From Francisella endosymbiont of Ornithodoros moubata (GTDB lineage Bacteria; Pseudomonadota; Gammaproteobacteria; Francisellales; Francisellaceae), in the NCBI GenBank assembly GCA_002095075.2, contig LVCE01000002.1, positions 310,001 through 374,000 on the forward strand: a stretch of DNA of 64,000 nucleotides. Direction: 5' to 3'. The notes under the pieces are model-generated. The model did no database searches and had not been told where the DNA came from. It was given only the letters and a program-made list of their open reading frames with translations. A program made the position numbers and the translations under genes. Positions 1 to 10,639 of this stretch are shown piece by piece (the stretch's first letter is position 1; each line of letters opens with the position of its first letter).

Positions 1-40
1 TTAACGGCTATCGAGAGTTCGAATCTCTTCCTCTCCGCCA
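1..40 (+). tRNA. tRNA-Ser, 3' part only (cut by window edge)
   Basis: The window opens inside a tRNA. A T-arm with the TTCGAAT loop is visible (stem GAGAG/CTCTT, one G-T wobble), followed by the 3' acceptor strand CCTCTCC, discriminator G and an encoded CCA ending at position 40. The acceptor strand, the G discriminator and bases before the T-arm that look like the end of a long variable arm fit a serine tRNA. The anticodon lies outside the window, so the isoacceptor cannot be named. Confidence 0.82.
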
Positions 41-119
41 TTTTTATTATATTTCGTCTAGTGTATTTTACTAATAAATCTAAAAGGCTATAAAATAATA
101 TGATAATCCCTGTAATAGT

Positions 120-925
120 TTTAATTTGTTTGGAGCAGGGTTTATTCAGCACTTGTTATGAATGATACTTTGGCTATTATTGGTACACCTATGCTTTTAT
201 TAGTTACGAGAAAATATGCTCTATTAATCCCAAAACTTTTATTGACATTAGCATTTGCTGTGAGAATAGGTAGTGTGATGAGTCCTATGGATAATCCGCA
301 AAATTTCCTTATTGCGACATAAGCTAATCTGGATAATTCATTTATAACTTTTTTTCATTATTGTATATTCCAACACTGATAAACTTATTTGCAATATTCC
401 TGCTGATAAAAATTTTCTACAAAAAACAACTTAATAAATAACTATCAGCTTAATCACGTGTACGAATCAATAAAAAATCCGCACTTAGCATTATTAGCTA
501 AAGTATCCTTGAAGCTTAATATTTATTAAAATTATTTTGGCATTTCTACATCTTCAAATACAAATTAAATTAGTTTATATCACTGTTATTGCAGCCTTAC
601 CGATTTTACTTTTTAGTAAAAGCAGAGTTAGGTTAATAATTAAAGTAGATTGGTATAGTTTAATTTTCTTTGCGGCAATGTTTGTATTAATATCAAGTGT
701 GTGGCAAAGTGGTTTTTCCAATTAGCTATAAATCACCTTGATATAAACCTTGTTTCTATTCCTGTCATATTAGTGGTAAGTGTTGTGCTTAGTCAGTTAA
801 TTTCAAGTGTGCCATTAATAGCTATTTACCACTACTTAGTCATTTAGGTACAACTGACAAAGATATTATGGTATTAGCAGCAGCTAGTCTATAGCTGGTA
901 ATTTATTGATACTTGTTAATAATCT
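120..925 (+). pseudogene. SLC13/ArsB-type anion permease, decayed
   Basis: Translation across several frames gives recognisable pieces of an SLC13/CitMHS-type anion transporter: MNDTLAIIGTPMLLL near 158, then GSVMSPMDNPQNFLIAT near 270-320 (matching the family's GSV-x-P-x-x-NPQN motif), a hydrophobic piece ending FVLISSVWQSGF near 720, and SSVPLIAIYHYL near 810. Stops and frameshifts separate them, and both the N-terminal half and the C-terminus are missing, so this is a remnant. Family assignment rests on the NPQN motif and hydrophobicity. The substrate is unknown. Confidence 0.65.
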
Positions 926-1216
926 GTAGTTTCTTTTGAATATGTCTATTGTTATATAAAGTATCAGTGAGTTGATTTAATATATTTTTATTAGTATCTG
1001 ATATGTTTGACAACATATGTAAAGCTAAATTTTTTTCAAATATTCTCTCTAAAAAATAATTTGAATTATAAAAATTTTCATCTATTAGAGAAGTATTATT
1101 TTTTTAGAAGTTAGAGAAGATGGAGGATTTAAAAATAAATGTTTCAAATGGCTTATTTTTTTAAAAAAGAACTAAAGTCTAAAGCTCTATTACTTGTGCC
1201 TATTAATCCATACAAA
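903..1216 (-). pseudogene. Unidentified gene remnant
   Basis: On the minus strand a readable protein tail runs without a stop for roughly 60 codons (pieces YFLERIFEKNLALHM and NISDTNKNILNQL) and ends at a TAA near 903. Upstream, at A/T homopolymers near 1105 and 1165, the frame has to be shifted twice to keep reading protein-like sequence (NKPFETFIFKSS, then LYGLIGTSNRALDF near 1215). This looks like a decayed gene running toward the permease remnant. I do not recognise the family. No start codon or intact frame remains. Confidence 0.4.
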
Positions 1217-1569
1217 AAATTATTGTTAGAAAAGAATTAAAATTTCTTTTATTAATTAACAAATTTATGATTATAAAAATATTGCCATAGTAAGTTATCT
1301 TAAATATTTATAAATTTGTAACTTTATGTATCAGTATTTTCTAATTTTTATTTTAAATTGTAGGATTGCTTAGAACAAGTAAGCAAGAAATATATAACTT
1401 TAAAACTACTTCATAAATAGTTGTTTATGTCCAACTGTAGTTTTTTGTTCAAAGGTTAATAATATTTTCATATGGTTTAAACGCTAATAAAAAAAGCTGA
1501 CTTAGGTAATTACGGTGTGCTAGAGTAGATTTTAATTAATTATTTGCTTTTCTTATTTTTTGAAAAAAA
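1217..1569. other. Non-coding, AT-rich gap
   Basis: I see no reading frame, hairpin or repeat here that I can support. The sequence is strongly AT-rich with scattered stops in all frames. It may contain further decayed parts of the minus-strand remnant that ends at about 903. Confidence 0.4.
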
Positions 1570-2427
1570 TTATTTAAGATACTGTACTAATACAATAAGA
1601 AAAATTACCAAACCAATCCAGTGATTAGTAGAAAAAGCATTTATACAATTAGTGATACCTAATTTTTTGTATAAAAAATAATTTCTAATGAAAAATAAAC
1701 TGCAAACAACAACACTTAGGTAAAAAAATATATTAAAATTACAATAAATACTAAGAATTATTAGAAGAATCAAAGATAAGAAATTAAATAAGAAGATATA
1801 TTTAAATACTTTATCATCGAATAAAATAGCAGATGACTTTATACCTATCTCTAGGTCAAATTCTCTATCTGCTAGTGCATAAATAGTATCATAAGCTATA
1901 GTCCAACAAATTGTTGATAGATAAAATATCCAGGCTTGTAGGGGTATTTTACTTTGTATAGCTGAGAATGACATGAAAATACCAAAATTAAAAGCTAAGC
2001 CGAGTACTAACTGTGGTAGCGCAAAGAATCTCTTACAAAAAGGATAAAGAATAGCCAAAAACAAAGCCACAAAAGATAATAAGATTGTAAAGATATTAAA
2101 AAAAAGCACACAAATAAAAGCAACTAATGTGAGAATTAGACAAAGGTAAGTAGCATTTTTAATACTTAGTTGCCCACTTGTTAGAGATCGAGTATTGGTG
2201 CGAGCTACATGTTTGTCAAAATCTATATCTGCTATATCATTAATAATACAACCTACAGTACGCATCACTAAAACGCCAATAGTGAAAATAACTAGATACT
2301 TAATATCTGGTATCCCACGGCTTGCTAAGACTAGTGCTGTAAGTGTTGGCCATAAAATCAATAATATCGGAATAGGGTGATGTAGCCGCATCAGCATAAA
2401 ATATGCTTTTAGTTGTTGTTTATTCAT
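1570..2427 (-). CDS. ubiA: 4-hydroxybenzoate polyprenyltransferase UbiA
   Basis: Integral membrane prenyltransferase that attaches the polyprenyl tail to 4-hydroxybenzoate, the second step of ubiquinone synthesis. Both Asp-rich motifs are present: [15 protein letters not shown] (NDxxDxxxD) and, further on, [19 protein letters not shown]. Several hydrophobic helices fit the family, and 285 aa is the usual length. I chose the ATG at 2427 ([10 protein letters not shown]) over an in-frame start 10 codons upstream, because the latter lies inside ubiC and family proteins start close to this point. The gene follows ubiC after two bases, so the two are surely cotranscribed. Confidence 0.93.
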   Translation of the reverse strand: MNKQQLKAYFMLMRLHHPIPILLILWPTLTALVLASRGIPDIKYLVIFTIGVLVMRTVGCIINDIADIDFDKHVARTNTRSLTSGQLSIKNATYLCLILTLVAFICVLFFNIFTILLSFVALFLAILYPFCKRFFALPQLVLGLAFNFGIFMSFSAIQSKIPLQAWIFYLSTICWTIAYDTIYALADREFDLEIGIKSSAILFDDKVFKYIFLFNFLSLILLIILSIYCNFNIFFYLSVVVCSLFFIRNYFLYKKLGITNCINAFSTNHWIGLVIFLIVLVQYLK

Positions 2428-2429
2428 AA

Positions 2430-2936
2430 TTAGTATTGCTCCGGTAAAACTAGACAATATTCTGTAATCAAAAATTTAAGTTTTGGGTTATCTTTATATT
2501 CAAATATAGAACTGCGTGAGAATATTTTCTCAGTTATATTTCTACCAGTTTCATTATAAAAATCTTCAGCTGTTAGTTCACGAATTATAAATTCATATCT
2601 AGCAAATTTAGCTTTATCAAAGAGCAAATTATCACCAATAGGTTTAGTACCAAGGTTATCTAACTCTTTAATAAAATATTTATAAGTATTATCAGGAATA
2701 ATTGTCCTAGCAAAAACTAAGCTTTGATTAATACTTGAAAGAGTAATTTGTCTTACTAGCGCGCTTTGAATTGCTAAGATAGATTGCTCGAAAGCATTTA
2801 CATTAATAAATTGTTGTGAAATTTTATCTAGTTTAATCTCACCATAGAATTTAGATAAGCTTGTAACTAGGTTTTTAGCATCATTAAGCCAAGATCTTTG
2901 CTGTTTGGTTAAATTATCTTTGTTAATAATATTCAT
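2430..2936 (-). CDS. ubiC: Chorismate lyase UbiC
   Basis: Soluble enzyme removing pyruvate from chorismate to give 4-hydroxybenzoate, the entry step of ubiquinone synthesis. It is 168 aa, as usual for the family. Visible landmarks are [11 protein letters not shown] (the family's W/F-ART-x-IP stretch), [12 protein letters not shown], the Arg in KFARYEF, and a C-terminal [11 protein letters not shown] matching the conserved TE-x-FLP end. It lies directly upstream of ubiA, which uses its product. The chorismate supplier aroC is also in this window (19000-20058). Confidence 0.88.
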   Translation of the reverse strand: MNIINKDNLTKQQRSWLNDAKNLVTSLSKFYGEIKLDKISQQFINVNAFEQSILAIQSALVRQITLSSINQSLVFARTIIPDNTYKYFIKELDNLGTKPIGDNLLFDKAKFARYEFIIRELTAEDFYNETGRNITEKIFSRSSIFEYKDNPKLKFLITEYCLVLPEQY

Positions 2937-3034
2937 ATATTAGAAATATCTTAAAGTTAAGGTTTCTTATTTTAATTTCGATTTGTATAATTATACACTT
3001 ACAAGGCTATGAAATTAATTAAAAGGATTCTAAA

Positions 3035-3742
3035 ATGCGTCCAAGTGGTAGAAATAATGATCAACTACGCAATCTAAAAGTTACACATAATTTTACAAAG
3101 TATGCGGAGGGCTCAGTCCTTATTGAGTTTGGTGATACTAAAGTTATCTGTACAGCGTCTGCAGTAGCAGGTGTACCAAAATTTAAAAAAGATAGTGGAG
3201 AAGGTTGGTTAACAGCAGAATATGGGATGTTGCCGCGCTCAACTCATACTCGTATGGATAGAGAAGTAGCGCGTGGTAAGCAATCTGGAAGGACTCAAGA
3301 AATTCAGCGCCTAATAGGTAGAGCATTGCGTGCTAGTGTTGATCTTAAAGCTATAAGGGAAAATACTATTAAGGTTGATTGTGATGTGATCCAAGCTGAT
3401 GGTGGTACGCGTACTGCATCGATAACTGGAGCATCACTAGCTATAGCAGATGCTATAAAATATATGAAAGAAAATGGTATGCTAAAGGAATATGCAAATC
3501 CGCTATTATCACAAGTTGCGGCAGTATCTGTGGGTATTTACAATAATGAGCTGGTACTTGATCTTGATTATGATGAAGATTCAAACGCAGAAACTGATAT
3601 GAATGTGGTGATGAATTCAAATGGTGGCATAATTGAGATTCAAGGTACGGCAGAAGGCAAAGATTTCTCTGAAGAAGAGTTTGCAAAAATGCTTGGACTT
3701 GCTAAAAAAGGTATAAAGGAGATTTTTACAACAGTATTTTAA
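3035..3742 (+). CDS. rph: Ribonuclease PH
   Basis: Phosphorolytic 3'-5' exoribonuclease that trims tRNA 3' ends. It is full length (235 aa). It begins [12 protein letters not shown] and carries the family signatures [37 protein letters not shown] and [19 protein letters not shown], with a C-terminal GTAEG motif. A Shine-Dalgarno-like AAAAGGA precedes the ATG by a few bases. It is divergent from ubiC and stands as a single gene. Confidence 0.96.
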   Translation: MRPSGRNNDQLRNLKVTHNFTKYAEGSVLIEFGDTKVICTASAVAGVPKFKKDSGEGWLTAEYGMLPRSTHTRMDREVARGKQSGRTQEIQRLIGRALRASVDLKAIRENTIKVDCDVIQADGGTRTASITGASLAIADAIKYMKENGMLKEYANPLLSQVAAVSVGIYNNELVLDLDYDEDSNAETDMNVVMNSNGGIIEIQGTAEGKDFSEEEFAKMLGLAKKGIKEIFTTVF

Positions 3743-3789
3743 TCTATAAAAGTTGCAATCCTAAAACATTTAATCTACTAATTGAAAAA

Positions 3790-4113
3790 TTAGAGAGTAT
3801 TTATAAAGGAATTAATTTTTACAAGTAGCTCAAAATCTTTTGATTTTAATTCAAATAAAAAATCTTGTAATGGTTCACTCTTAGCGAACAGTAGTCGCTG
3901 CTCTATTTGTTTGATTTGTTCTTCAAGAGTTTGTCTTTGTTGATAAAGCTCGCGAAGTTCTTTATTAGTATTTTTTAAAAAGTTTTGGATATTATCTTCT
4001 TTTTTTGCTTGTATCTTAGTCTTAAGATTAACACTAAGACTAGATACTCTAGTTGTAGATGGTTTTTTTCTATCGCCTAATGATAGTTTTTTACGTGGTT
4101 GTTGTTCTGACAT
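3790..4113 (-). CDS. Hypothetical protein with a coiled coil
   Basis: A 107-aa protein I do not recognise. The first 40 residues are basic and Ser/Thr-rich (KKLSLGDRKKPST). Residues about 45-75 are a heptad-like coiled coil rich in Q, E and L (LYQQRQTLEEQIKQIEQ). The end is hydrophobic and Leu-rich. There is no signal peptide or membrane segment. The basic tail plus coil could suggest nucleic-acid or protein binding, but that is a guess. It is convergent with rph; the next upstream sequence is a pseudogene. Confidence 0.6.
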   Translation of the reverse strand: MSEQQPRKKLSLGDRKKPSTTRVSSLSVNLKTKIQAKKEDNIQNFLKNTNKELRELYQQRQTLEEQIKQIEQRLLFAKSEPLQDFLFELKSKDFELLVKINSFINTL

Positions 4114-4279
4114 TTATTTACTTCTTTCGTAGTTGGTTAATGTTTGTTGTTTGGCATTATATAGTTTTGAGTAAAAATTCTTAGCTATTATAGTATATTT
4201 AAACTAGAAATTATAGCCTTAAACAATCTTTCCTGGAGTGATTTTTAGAGAATTTAGATCAATAAGAGTTCCATAACTA

Positions 4280-5190
4280 TCATCTTATCCTGTTTCTTTT
4301 TATTGGTAGTTTTGAAGACTCTGTATTTTCAACATTACTTAGATCTATACCTATTTTTTGTAACTCTTGTGAGAAGTTATTGTGTGTATAGATTAGTTGA
4401 TCACCTAGATAGACTTCAAAGTTACTCAAATTATCACCAGTTCTTGGATAGTAGTCAAAGTTAAGTGACATATCTTTGAAGTTATGTGATACTAAATCAT
4501 GTGATAATTCAACAATTTCATTTCTATCACCATCTAACTCTGCAACATTATCACGGCGATCAGATATTCTATCGAAGTTATTCTAAAGTTCAATCTCTTC
4601 ATCACCACCAGAGATTGTCCAATCACCAAGGAACGAGTGATCTTTATCAATCCTCCCCAATCATTATTAGCTAGGGGGTTATTATTCAAATTAAAATTTT
4701 CCTCAGCACTAATCATATTGTTATCTTTTAGGATTCTAAAGAAAACTTGAGCATAATATACACTGGTTAGGTATGCTTGGCTCTGGATAAACCATCACCA
4801 TAGACAATACAGCGCCAGCGTCAAATCAGGGGCTACTGCTTCTGGGCTTATCATAATTTCAACATTCCCTTTAATGATATTAGCTCCTGATTCACCTATA
4901 TTTTTGGTAATTGCACCATAATCATTAATCATAGAATAACTAAAGTCTAGGTAAAAATCCTTACCATTTTTTTTAGATTATACACCTGACTAGCATGTGA
5001 AGTAAAGATACTTGGTTGGCTATATGTTATAGTTGCATAGTTTGAGTAGGTAGAAGTTGCAAATACCACTAAAATACTAACTATAGTCAAAACTATTACA
5101 AACTCAGAAATTGTTACTCCTTTAATTTCCTGTAAAAACTTTGAATATTTTCTAACAATATCTAAACCTGTTTTTTTACATATTTAATTA
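4280..5190 (-). pseudogene. Type IV prepilin-like protein, broken
   Basis: On the minus strand near 5060-5160 a prepilin N-terminus is readable: EIKG then VTISEFVIVLTIVSILVV, with Glu at position +5 after the Gly cleavage site. No ATG is in frame before it (a TAA precedes), and the rest is split by stops. A late frame of 63 codons ends at 4280. About 300 codons in total suggests a large pilin-like or pilus-tip protein rather than a major pilin. It belongs with the other dead pilus genes at 12-14.4 kb and 31-32.6 kb. Confidence 0.6.
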
Positions 5191-5263
5191 TAGCGTATTT
5201 CTCTACTAATGGCAGGCTACTAGGTATTGAGAGGTTTTTTTATTGATGATAAACTATACTGGA

Positions 5264-6331
5264 TTATCTAAGTTTAACACTAATTGAAGCGAGTCTTTTA
5301 TCAATAGATGGATGAGTAGAAAACAAATAAGACATATCACCACTGCTAACTCCGGCACTAAGAGGATCAAAAATATATGATGCACGACGTAGATTCTCAT
5401 TTTTATTATTTTTATAGCTGTATTGAACTTCTACAGATTTACTATCGTTTGCGATCTTTATCAACGCATTTGCCATTGGCATATTGGTACGCATCAGTTC
5501 AACAGCACCAGCATCAGCCATGTATTCTCGGGTACGACTTAAGAACAGCATCATAAATATGGTAAAGATCTGTAACACATACCTTAAAATCATAATTATT
5601 GTAAAAAATGCAGCTGCATTATTATTACGATTGTTATTATTGTTATTACTACTACCTGAGAAAAGCGCTGAGTAAAATAAGAAATCCATAATAATAAGCA
5701 TCATATTAGATAAAACTATAGTAAATAGATTTAGCTTGATATCTTGGTTTCTAATATGGGTTAGCTCATGTGCCATAACTGCCTGTAATTCATCACGATT
5801 AAGCGCGTTTGCAAGTTTTGTAGTGATAGCTACCATTGCTGATTTCTCTGAGTATCCTGATGCAAAAGCATTCATATAATTAGCATTTATGAGAAACACT
5901 TTCGGCATATATCGCATTCCAGCAGCTACTTTCATCTCTTCAACGACATTATAGACACACCTCACGAGAGGATCTTGATTATCAGCATTGATTTCTTGAT
6001 ACTCTGTACCTGAGAGCATTATTTTGTCATACAGACTAAATGTAACAAATACCCAAACTACTGCTACAGCAGAGATTATCATAGTAGTGTAAGGAGGTAT
6101 TTGAAATGTTGCCAATGTCCAAAATACTTTTGATATAGGTAACTCAATACCATATCTACTGTAATAAGCATTTGCAAATTCACTATAGCGCCATATTGTA
6201 TCAACAAAGATTCCTAGCAAGAAAAATACTACAAAGAATGTTGCGATTACAAAATAAGTGCGATAAGTATTCTTACGTACAATTTCTCGCCAATTTACAG
6301 AGCCATATTCTAAATTATCAGCAGCTGACAT
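5264..6331 (-). CDS. htpX: HtpX-like membrane zinc metalloprotease
   Basis: M48-family protease of the inner membrane that degrades damaged membrane proteins. Two N-terminal membrane helices (about residues 27-47 and 83-100) are followed by the zinc motif HELTH at about 187-191 in AVMAHELTHIRNQD, more helices, and the third-ligand region SRTREYMADAGAVELM. At 355 aa it is longer than E. coli HtpX; the extra length is mainly N-terminal, plus an Asn-rich run at about residue 225. It starts 3 bases after lemA ends, and this lemA-htpX pairing is common. Confidence 0.88.
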   Translation of the reverse strand: MSAADNLEYGSVNWREIVRKNTYRTYFVIATFFVVFFLLGIFVDTIWRYSEFANAYYSRYGIELPISKVFWTLATFQIPPYTTMIISAVAVVWVFVTFSLYDKIMLSGTEYQEINADNQDPLVRCVYNVVEEMKVAAGMRYMPKVFLINANYMNAFASGYSEKSAMVAITTKLANALNRDELQAVMAHELTHIRNQDIKLNLFTIVLSNMMLIIMDFLFYSALFSGSSNNNNNNRNNNAAAFFTIIMILRYVLQIFTIFMMLFLSRTREYMADAGAVELMRTNMPMANALIKIANDSKSVEVQYSYKNNKNENLRRASYIFDPLSAGVSSGDMSYLFSTHPSIDKRLASISVKLR

Positions 6332-6334
6332 TTT

Positions 6335-6910
6335 TTATAGTTCCACTCTTGAATCTTCTAGTTGTTGTTTTTTCTCTTCAGAAATATTCCAGTAAATAAA
6401 GTCTTCATTAAGCTTTTTAAATATACTAACTACAATCCCAGCAAAAAAAGACTTTTTATGCGCGTTATATCTTTCTATTGAGTCATTAAGTGCTTGTTTA
6501 GCGAAAGCAAGTTTGTTCTCAGTAGAAGTAATTTCTTCTTGTAACTGAATTACGTTTTGGTTAGATTTTAGTTCTGGGTAGTTTTCAAACTGTACATTTA
6601 TACCTTTAGCAAGATTAGAAATCTTATTTTCGGCATTTATTCTTTCTTGGATATCACCATTTTCTTTGGCAAGATTAGCTTGGTTTCTTAGCGCTACTAC
6701 TTGCTTTAAGGTTGTTTGCTCATAATCCATATATTTTTTGACCACATTAACTAACGAGTCAAATACCTTAGCACGTCGATCTAGTTGAACATCTATTTGT
6801 TTTTCAGAGTTCTTAACAGTCTCAATTTCTGTAATTAGCTTATTGTATGTCATAACAACATACACAGCCATTATAGCTATTACTATGGTTAGAATTATTC
6901 CTATAGACAT
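6335..6910 (-). CDS. lemA: LemA family protein
   Basis: One N-terminal membrane helix (about residues 3-20) anchors a helical-bundle domain with the LemA signatures NSEKQIDVQLDRRAKVF and FENYPELKSNQNVIQLQEEI (the YPELKAN-type motif). It is 191 aa, normal for the family. A good ribosome-binding site, AAGGAG, sits just before the ATG at 6910. It is translated ahead of htpX, only 3 bases apart. The molecular function of LemA is not established; partnership with HtpX is inferred from gene order. Confidence 0.88.
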   Translation of the reverse strand: MSIGIILTIVIAIMAVYVVMTYNKLITEIETVKNSEKQIDVQLDRRAKVFDSLVNVVKKYMDYEQTTLKQVVALRNQANLAKENGDIQERINAENKISNLAKGINVQFENYPELKSNQNVIQLQEEITSTENKLAFAKQALNDSIERYNAHKKSFFAGIVVSIFKKLNEDFIYWNISEEKKQQLEDSRVEL

Positions 6911-6999
6911 TTTATCTCCTTAGGTTTATATTTAATTGTATGTCTATTAAAATGGGGCTAAATACTAAAATTTTCAAGCTTTATATTGCAGCTATTTAA

Positions 7000-7863
7000 T
7001 ATCTTCTGCTATAAAATTACAGAATGCTTGTGTTAGAGCAGTATGATATTTTTATGTAGTAATTTGTAGAAATTTCTTGTTAGATCAAGATCTTTGGTCT
7101 TAAGAATACTATATTTGTTTGCATCTAAAACTTGGGTTGTAATCACCACAGATATACAGGCTAATCAGTCACTATAGGCGATATATTGTTTTATCGCTTC
7201 TGAGCTGTGTCAAGTTGTTGCTTTTTTTATACTAGAAACTTTATCTGCTAAAGCATTAAAAAATATCTCAAATGCGCCAGATCCTTGTTCTTTTGCAACC
7301 CATTCATATTCTAGCAAATCTTTTATGTTTAGATTTTTTTCTAGATAATGGATGATTAGCACGACAAACTATTTTTAAGTTATCTTTTGCCCATAAAGTT
7401 GTAGCTATTATCTGACTATTAAACTCAACCTCAACAAAACCAACATTACAGCTTAGTGATTCAACTCTATTGATAATCTCTTTAATATTACCAGAGATAA
7501 TCTCAAAATCAGTATCTAGATGAAGTTTTCTAAACATAGCATATTTAGGTAAAATATAGTTAGCTGTTGTTGTACTTGCACCAATAACTATTTTCCCAGA
7601 TATCTGGGTGTTGTTAACGCTAAATGTTTCAAATTCGTCTACCTCATCTAAAACTTAATAGCTTTAGCTAAGACTTTTACCATTGCACTTAGTTTCATAC
7701 GCTTACCAACACGGCCAAATAGTGTTTATTAAGCATGTTTTCAAGTTGTGACAGTGACATACTTGCCGCTGCCTGAGAAATGAAACATTTTTCTACAAGC
7801 ACTAATCGATTCTGATTTTGCAGTATTGACAAAGATTTGAAGTTATTTTAGAGTGAGATGCAT
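7000..7863 (-). pseudogene. LysR-family regulator, broken
   Basis: Starting at ATG 7863 the frame reads MHLTLK, then TAA, then LQIFVNTAKSESISACRKM. This is the LysR-type winged-helix N-terminus (family: LRxLxxFxxVAExxSxSxAA) with a stop at codon 7 that most simply replaces Gln. Further frameshifts follow, and a substrate-domain fragment (FVEVEFNSQIIATTLW, 7304-7537) is still readable. The lower boundary is approximate. It diverges from the oxidoreductase remnant starting near 7996, so it probably once regulated it. Confidence 0.72.
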
Positions 7864-7995
7864 TTTTATATTTTAGTAAAGCTTATGCTATATGATTCTA
7901 TTATAAGATTTTCTTATATTCAATTGCTAATATTTATTTCAGCACTTATTAAATGCTTGGTTATAATACTCTTTAAGTAAAATATTGATAAGTTG

Positions 7996-9043
7996 TATGA
8001 AAATCTCATAAAACATAAATGGACTGTAGTTGGTGCAGGCCTGCTGGCATCTCTGTTGTTGGACAGCTTTTAGATAATGGCAGAAAAGCTAAAGATATAC
8101 TTTGGTTAGATCCAAATTTCAGTGTTGGTGATTTTGACATTAAGTGGGGCGAGGTCAGCAGTAACACAACTGTAGAATTATTTCTTAAATTTCTTAATGG
8201 AACACAAGCTTTTGAATATGCAAAAGAACCAGAAATTTGCTATTGATAATTTATGCTAAACAAGAATTTACGTAATTTAAAGATGTTAGCTAACCAGTAT
8301 AGTGGATTACAAATAACCTAATGCAAAAGATTGATTATAGTTTTGACACTATCAGTGATATGAAAATAGCTCAAGGCGTTTGGAATCTATATGGTACGAG
8401 GGAGATTTATATGGCTGAGAAAGTTGTCCTAGCTACAGATTCTTTAGCAAAATCTTTAAATATCCATAATTTTGAGATTACCAAAGAAATACCTCTTTCC
8501 AAGGCTTTAGCATCTTCTAAACTAAAAAATGAGCTTCTCAAAGATGATAATGTTATAGTTTTTGGTTCATCTCATTCAGCAATGATAATTATTAGAAACT
8601 TACTTGAACTTGGAATTGAGGATGTCGCAAATTTCTATCGTCAGCCTTTAAGATATACCATGAATATGGGGATTGGATCTTTTATGATAATTCTGGTTTA
8701 AAGTGTAAGACAGCTAAATGGGTTAGAGAGAATATTTCTCAAAATCTTGATAGCCGAGTTAAAAGATACCTATCAAGAGATGAAGAGATAAATAAACATC
8801 TACACAAGTATAGCAAGTTATCTATGTAGTAGGTTTTGAGCAACTAATGCCTAGTGTTGAGGATATTGATGTGAGAATATATGATCCTACTACTGGGATT
8901 ATCGCCATGGGGCTTTTTGGCGCAAGTATAGCTTTTCCACGTAGGGTTACTGATTCTAATGGTAATGTTGAGCTAAATGTTGGCTTATTTAAATTTATGA
9001 AATATATTAGACATTTTTTACCATTATGGAAGTATGATATCTA
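7996..9043 (+). pseudogene. FAD/NAD(P)-binding oxidoreductase, broken
   Basis: The N-terminal Rossmann motif is split by a missing base: KWTVVGAG in one frame continues as PAGISVVGQLLDNGRKAKD in the next near 8040. Later pieces include VIVFGSSHSAMIIIRNLLELG, a second nucleotide-binding-like segment near 8550-8620, and GIIAMGLFGASIAFP near 8900. At least three frameshifts or stops separate these. It resembles flavin-dependent monooxygenase/pyridine-nucleotide oxidoreductase proteins. It is divergent from the dead LysR gene. Confidence 0.72.
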
Positions 9044-9130
9044 ACTTATCTTAGTAATCTCTGCGAGTTTATTATTACAATTAGGGTAGTATCCATATCA
9101 GCAGCTATCACCATCCATAAAGTAGCTAAA

Positions 9131-10287
9131 TCAAGCATAGCTAAAGATATAAAAATAGCTTTTATGGCTATAGCAAAGCTTAATATTTTGTTTTATTATC
9201 ATTAATGTTTTCTTTGAATGTTTGATAAGCCAAGCAAGCTTTGAGATGTCATCTGTCATCAAAGCAATAGCTTTAAGTGTAGCTGGTATTTCTATAAATT
9301 CACCACCTTTTATCAAAATACCATTTATAGCAGGTTTTGCTAATCTTGAAACTATCGAAATCGGTGTTGATATTACCAATGCGCAAGGGTAAACTATGAC
9401 AAGTATAACTAATACTTGATATATCCATTTAAGCCAAGCTTGCCCTAGCGATAAAGGTGGTAAGATGGCTATTAGTAAAGCTAACACTATCATTGTAGCT
9501 GTATAAATTCGTGCAAACTTATCGACCCATTTTTCAGCTTTAGAGCATTTTGCTTGTGCATGTTCAATAGCTTGGATTATTTTTGCAACTGATGAATTAT
9601 AGCAGTTTTTGTTGTTCTTATTTTAATTAGTAGAGCTACCGTTTATACTTCCTTGAAAAACCTTATCATTGATTGTTTTCTCCACTAGAATTGGTTCACC
9701 AGTGATAGGTGCTTGCTTGATATAACCACTACCTTTGATAATAACTCCATCTAAAGCAATCCTTTGGTCTGGCTTTATCAGAACCCTTTTATTTAAATTT
9801 ATTTCTGCTATAGGTTTTTCTTCAAATTGTTTATTGTGGCAGCAGTAAACTAAAGCTTTATCTGGAGTTAGTTCATAAGTTTGGTGATTGCTGAATGAGC
9901 ATTATTAACACTCCATGACTCAAGTAAAAGTGAAAAGGCAAATGAAAAGCTCACTACAGCAGCCTCAAAGAGCTGACCAATAATTATTGCACCAACTTAT
10001 AGCAATTAGCATGAATAGGTTCATATTGGCCATAAATCTCTTAAATGAGACTAAAGCTTTAGGTACAATAAACCAGCTACCAAATACTATAGCTAGTAAA
10101 TAAGATATTTGTGATATGAAAGGAGTTAGCTGCGTAGAGCTAAGCAACAAAAGCATCTATAAAACCATTAGCTAAACCATGATAAATATAACCAAAAACA
10201 ATAAAGATACCACTAATTAACGTTTTAATTAATCTTGAATATTTATTGTAAAAATTAGTATCGTGATTTTTTGAAATATATTCATCT
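9131..10287 (-). pseudogene. Heavy-metal P1B-type ATPase, broken and internally deleted
   Basis: The piece ILVIVYPCALVISTPISIVS matches the transmembrane metal-site segment of Cd/Zn/Pb P1B ATPases (CPC degraded to YPC), followed by GILIKGGEFIEIPATLKAIA, which should run into the DKTGT phosphorylation site. Instead the frame jumps to MTDDISKLAWLIKHSKKT, the region after the nucleotide-binding domain, so the catalytic core is deleted. Upstream, several frames carry N-terminal membrane segments with many stops. It follows the ArsR remnant, whose stop overlaps the likely old start, as in metal-resistance operons. Confidence 0.8.
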
Positions 10288-10600
10288 TATGTGTTTTTGA
10301 TCAGACTGAATAGTCTCGTCATCTGCAAGGATATCTAAAAGCCAGTTTAATTGTTGGTTGTAGGCAGAATTAAAATAGAAATAGTGAAATCTACCTTGTT
10401 TACGTTTGTAAATAAAACCATCACGCCTAAGTATATCTAGATGTTTTGATAGAGTTGAGTTAGCAAGTTTAAAAATATGTGCTAAATGACAAAGGCATAA
10501 CTGATGTTCATAAACAACCACTAGAATTCTAATCCTAGTTTAATCTCCCAAAGCTTTTTGCAAGTCGACAATATTGACTAATTTCTTTTTTTGTAAATGG
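10282..10600 (-). pseudogene. ArsR/SmtB-family metal-sensing repressor, broken
   Basis: Reading LQKALGD, TAA, TRIRIL, then YEHQLCLCHLAHIFKLANST and LSKHLDILRRDGFIYKRKQ gives a clear ArsR winged-helix protein. The stop falls exactly where the family has Glu in the GDxTRLRIL motif, so GAA to TAA is the simplest lesion. The Cys pair in the recognition helix (CLCHLA) resembles the ELCVCDL metal site of this family. No in-frame ATG is left. The 3' end overlaps the beginning of the metal ATPase remnant it presumably controlled. Confidence 0.78.
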
Positions 10601-10639
10601 TGTTAAAATCTCTCAAATTTAATATTAGTGATAGCTTTG

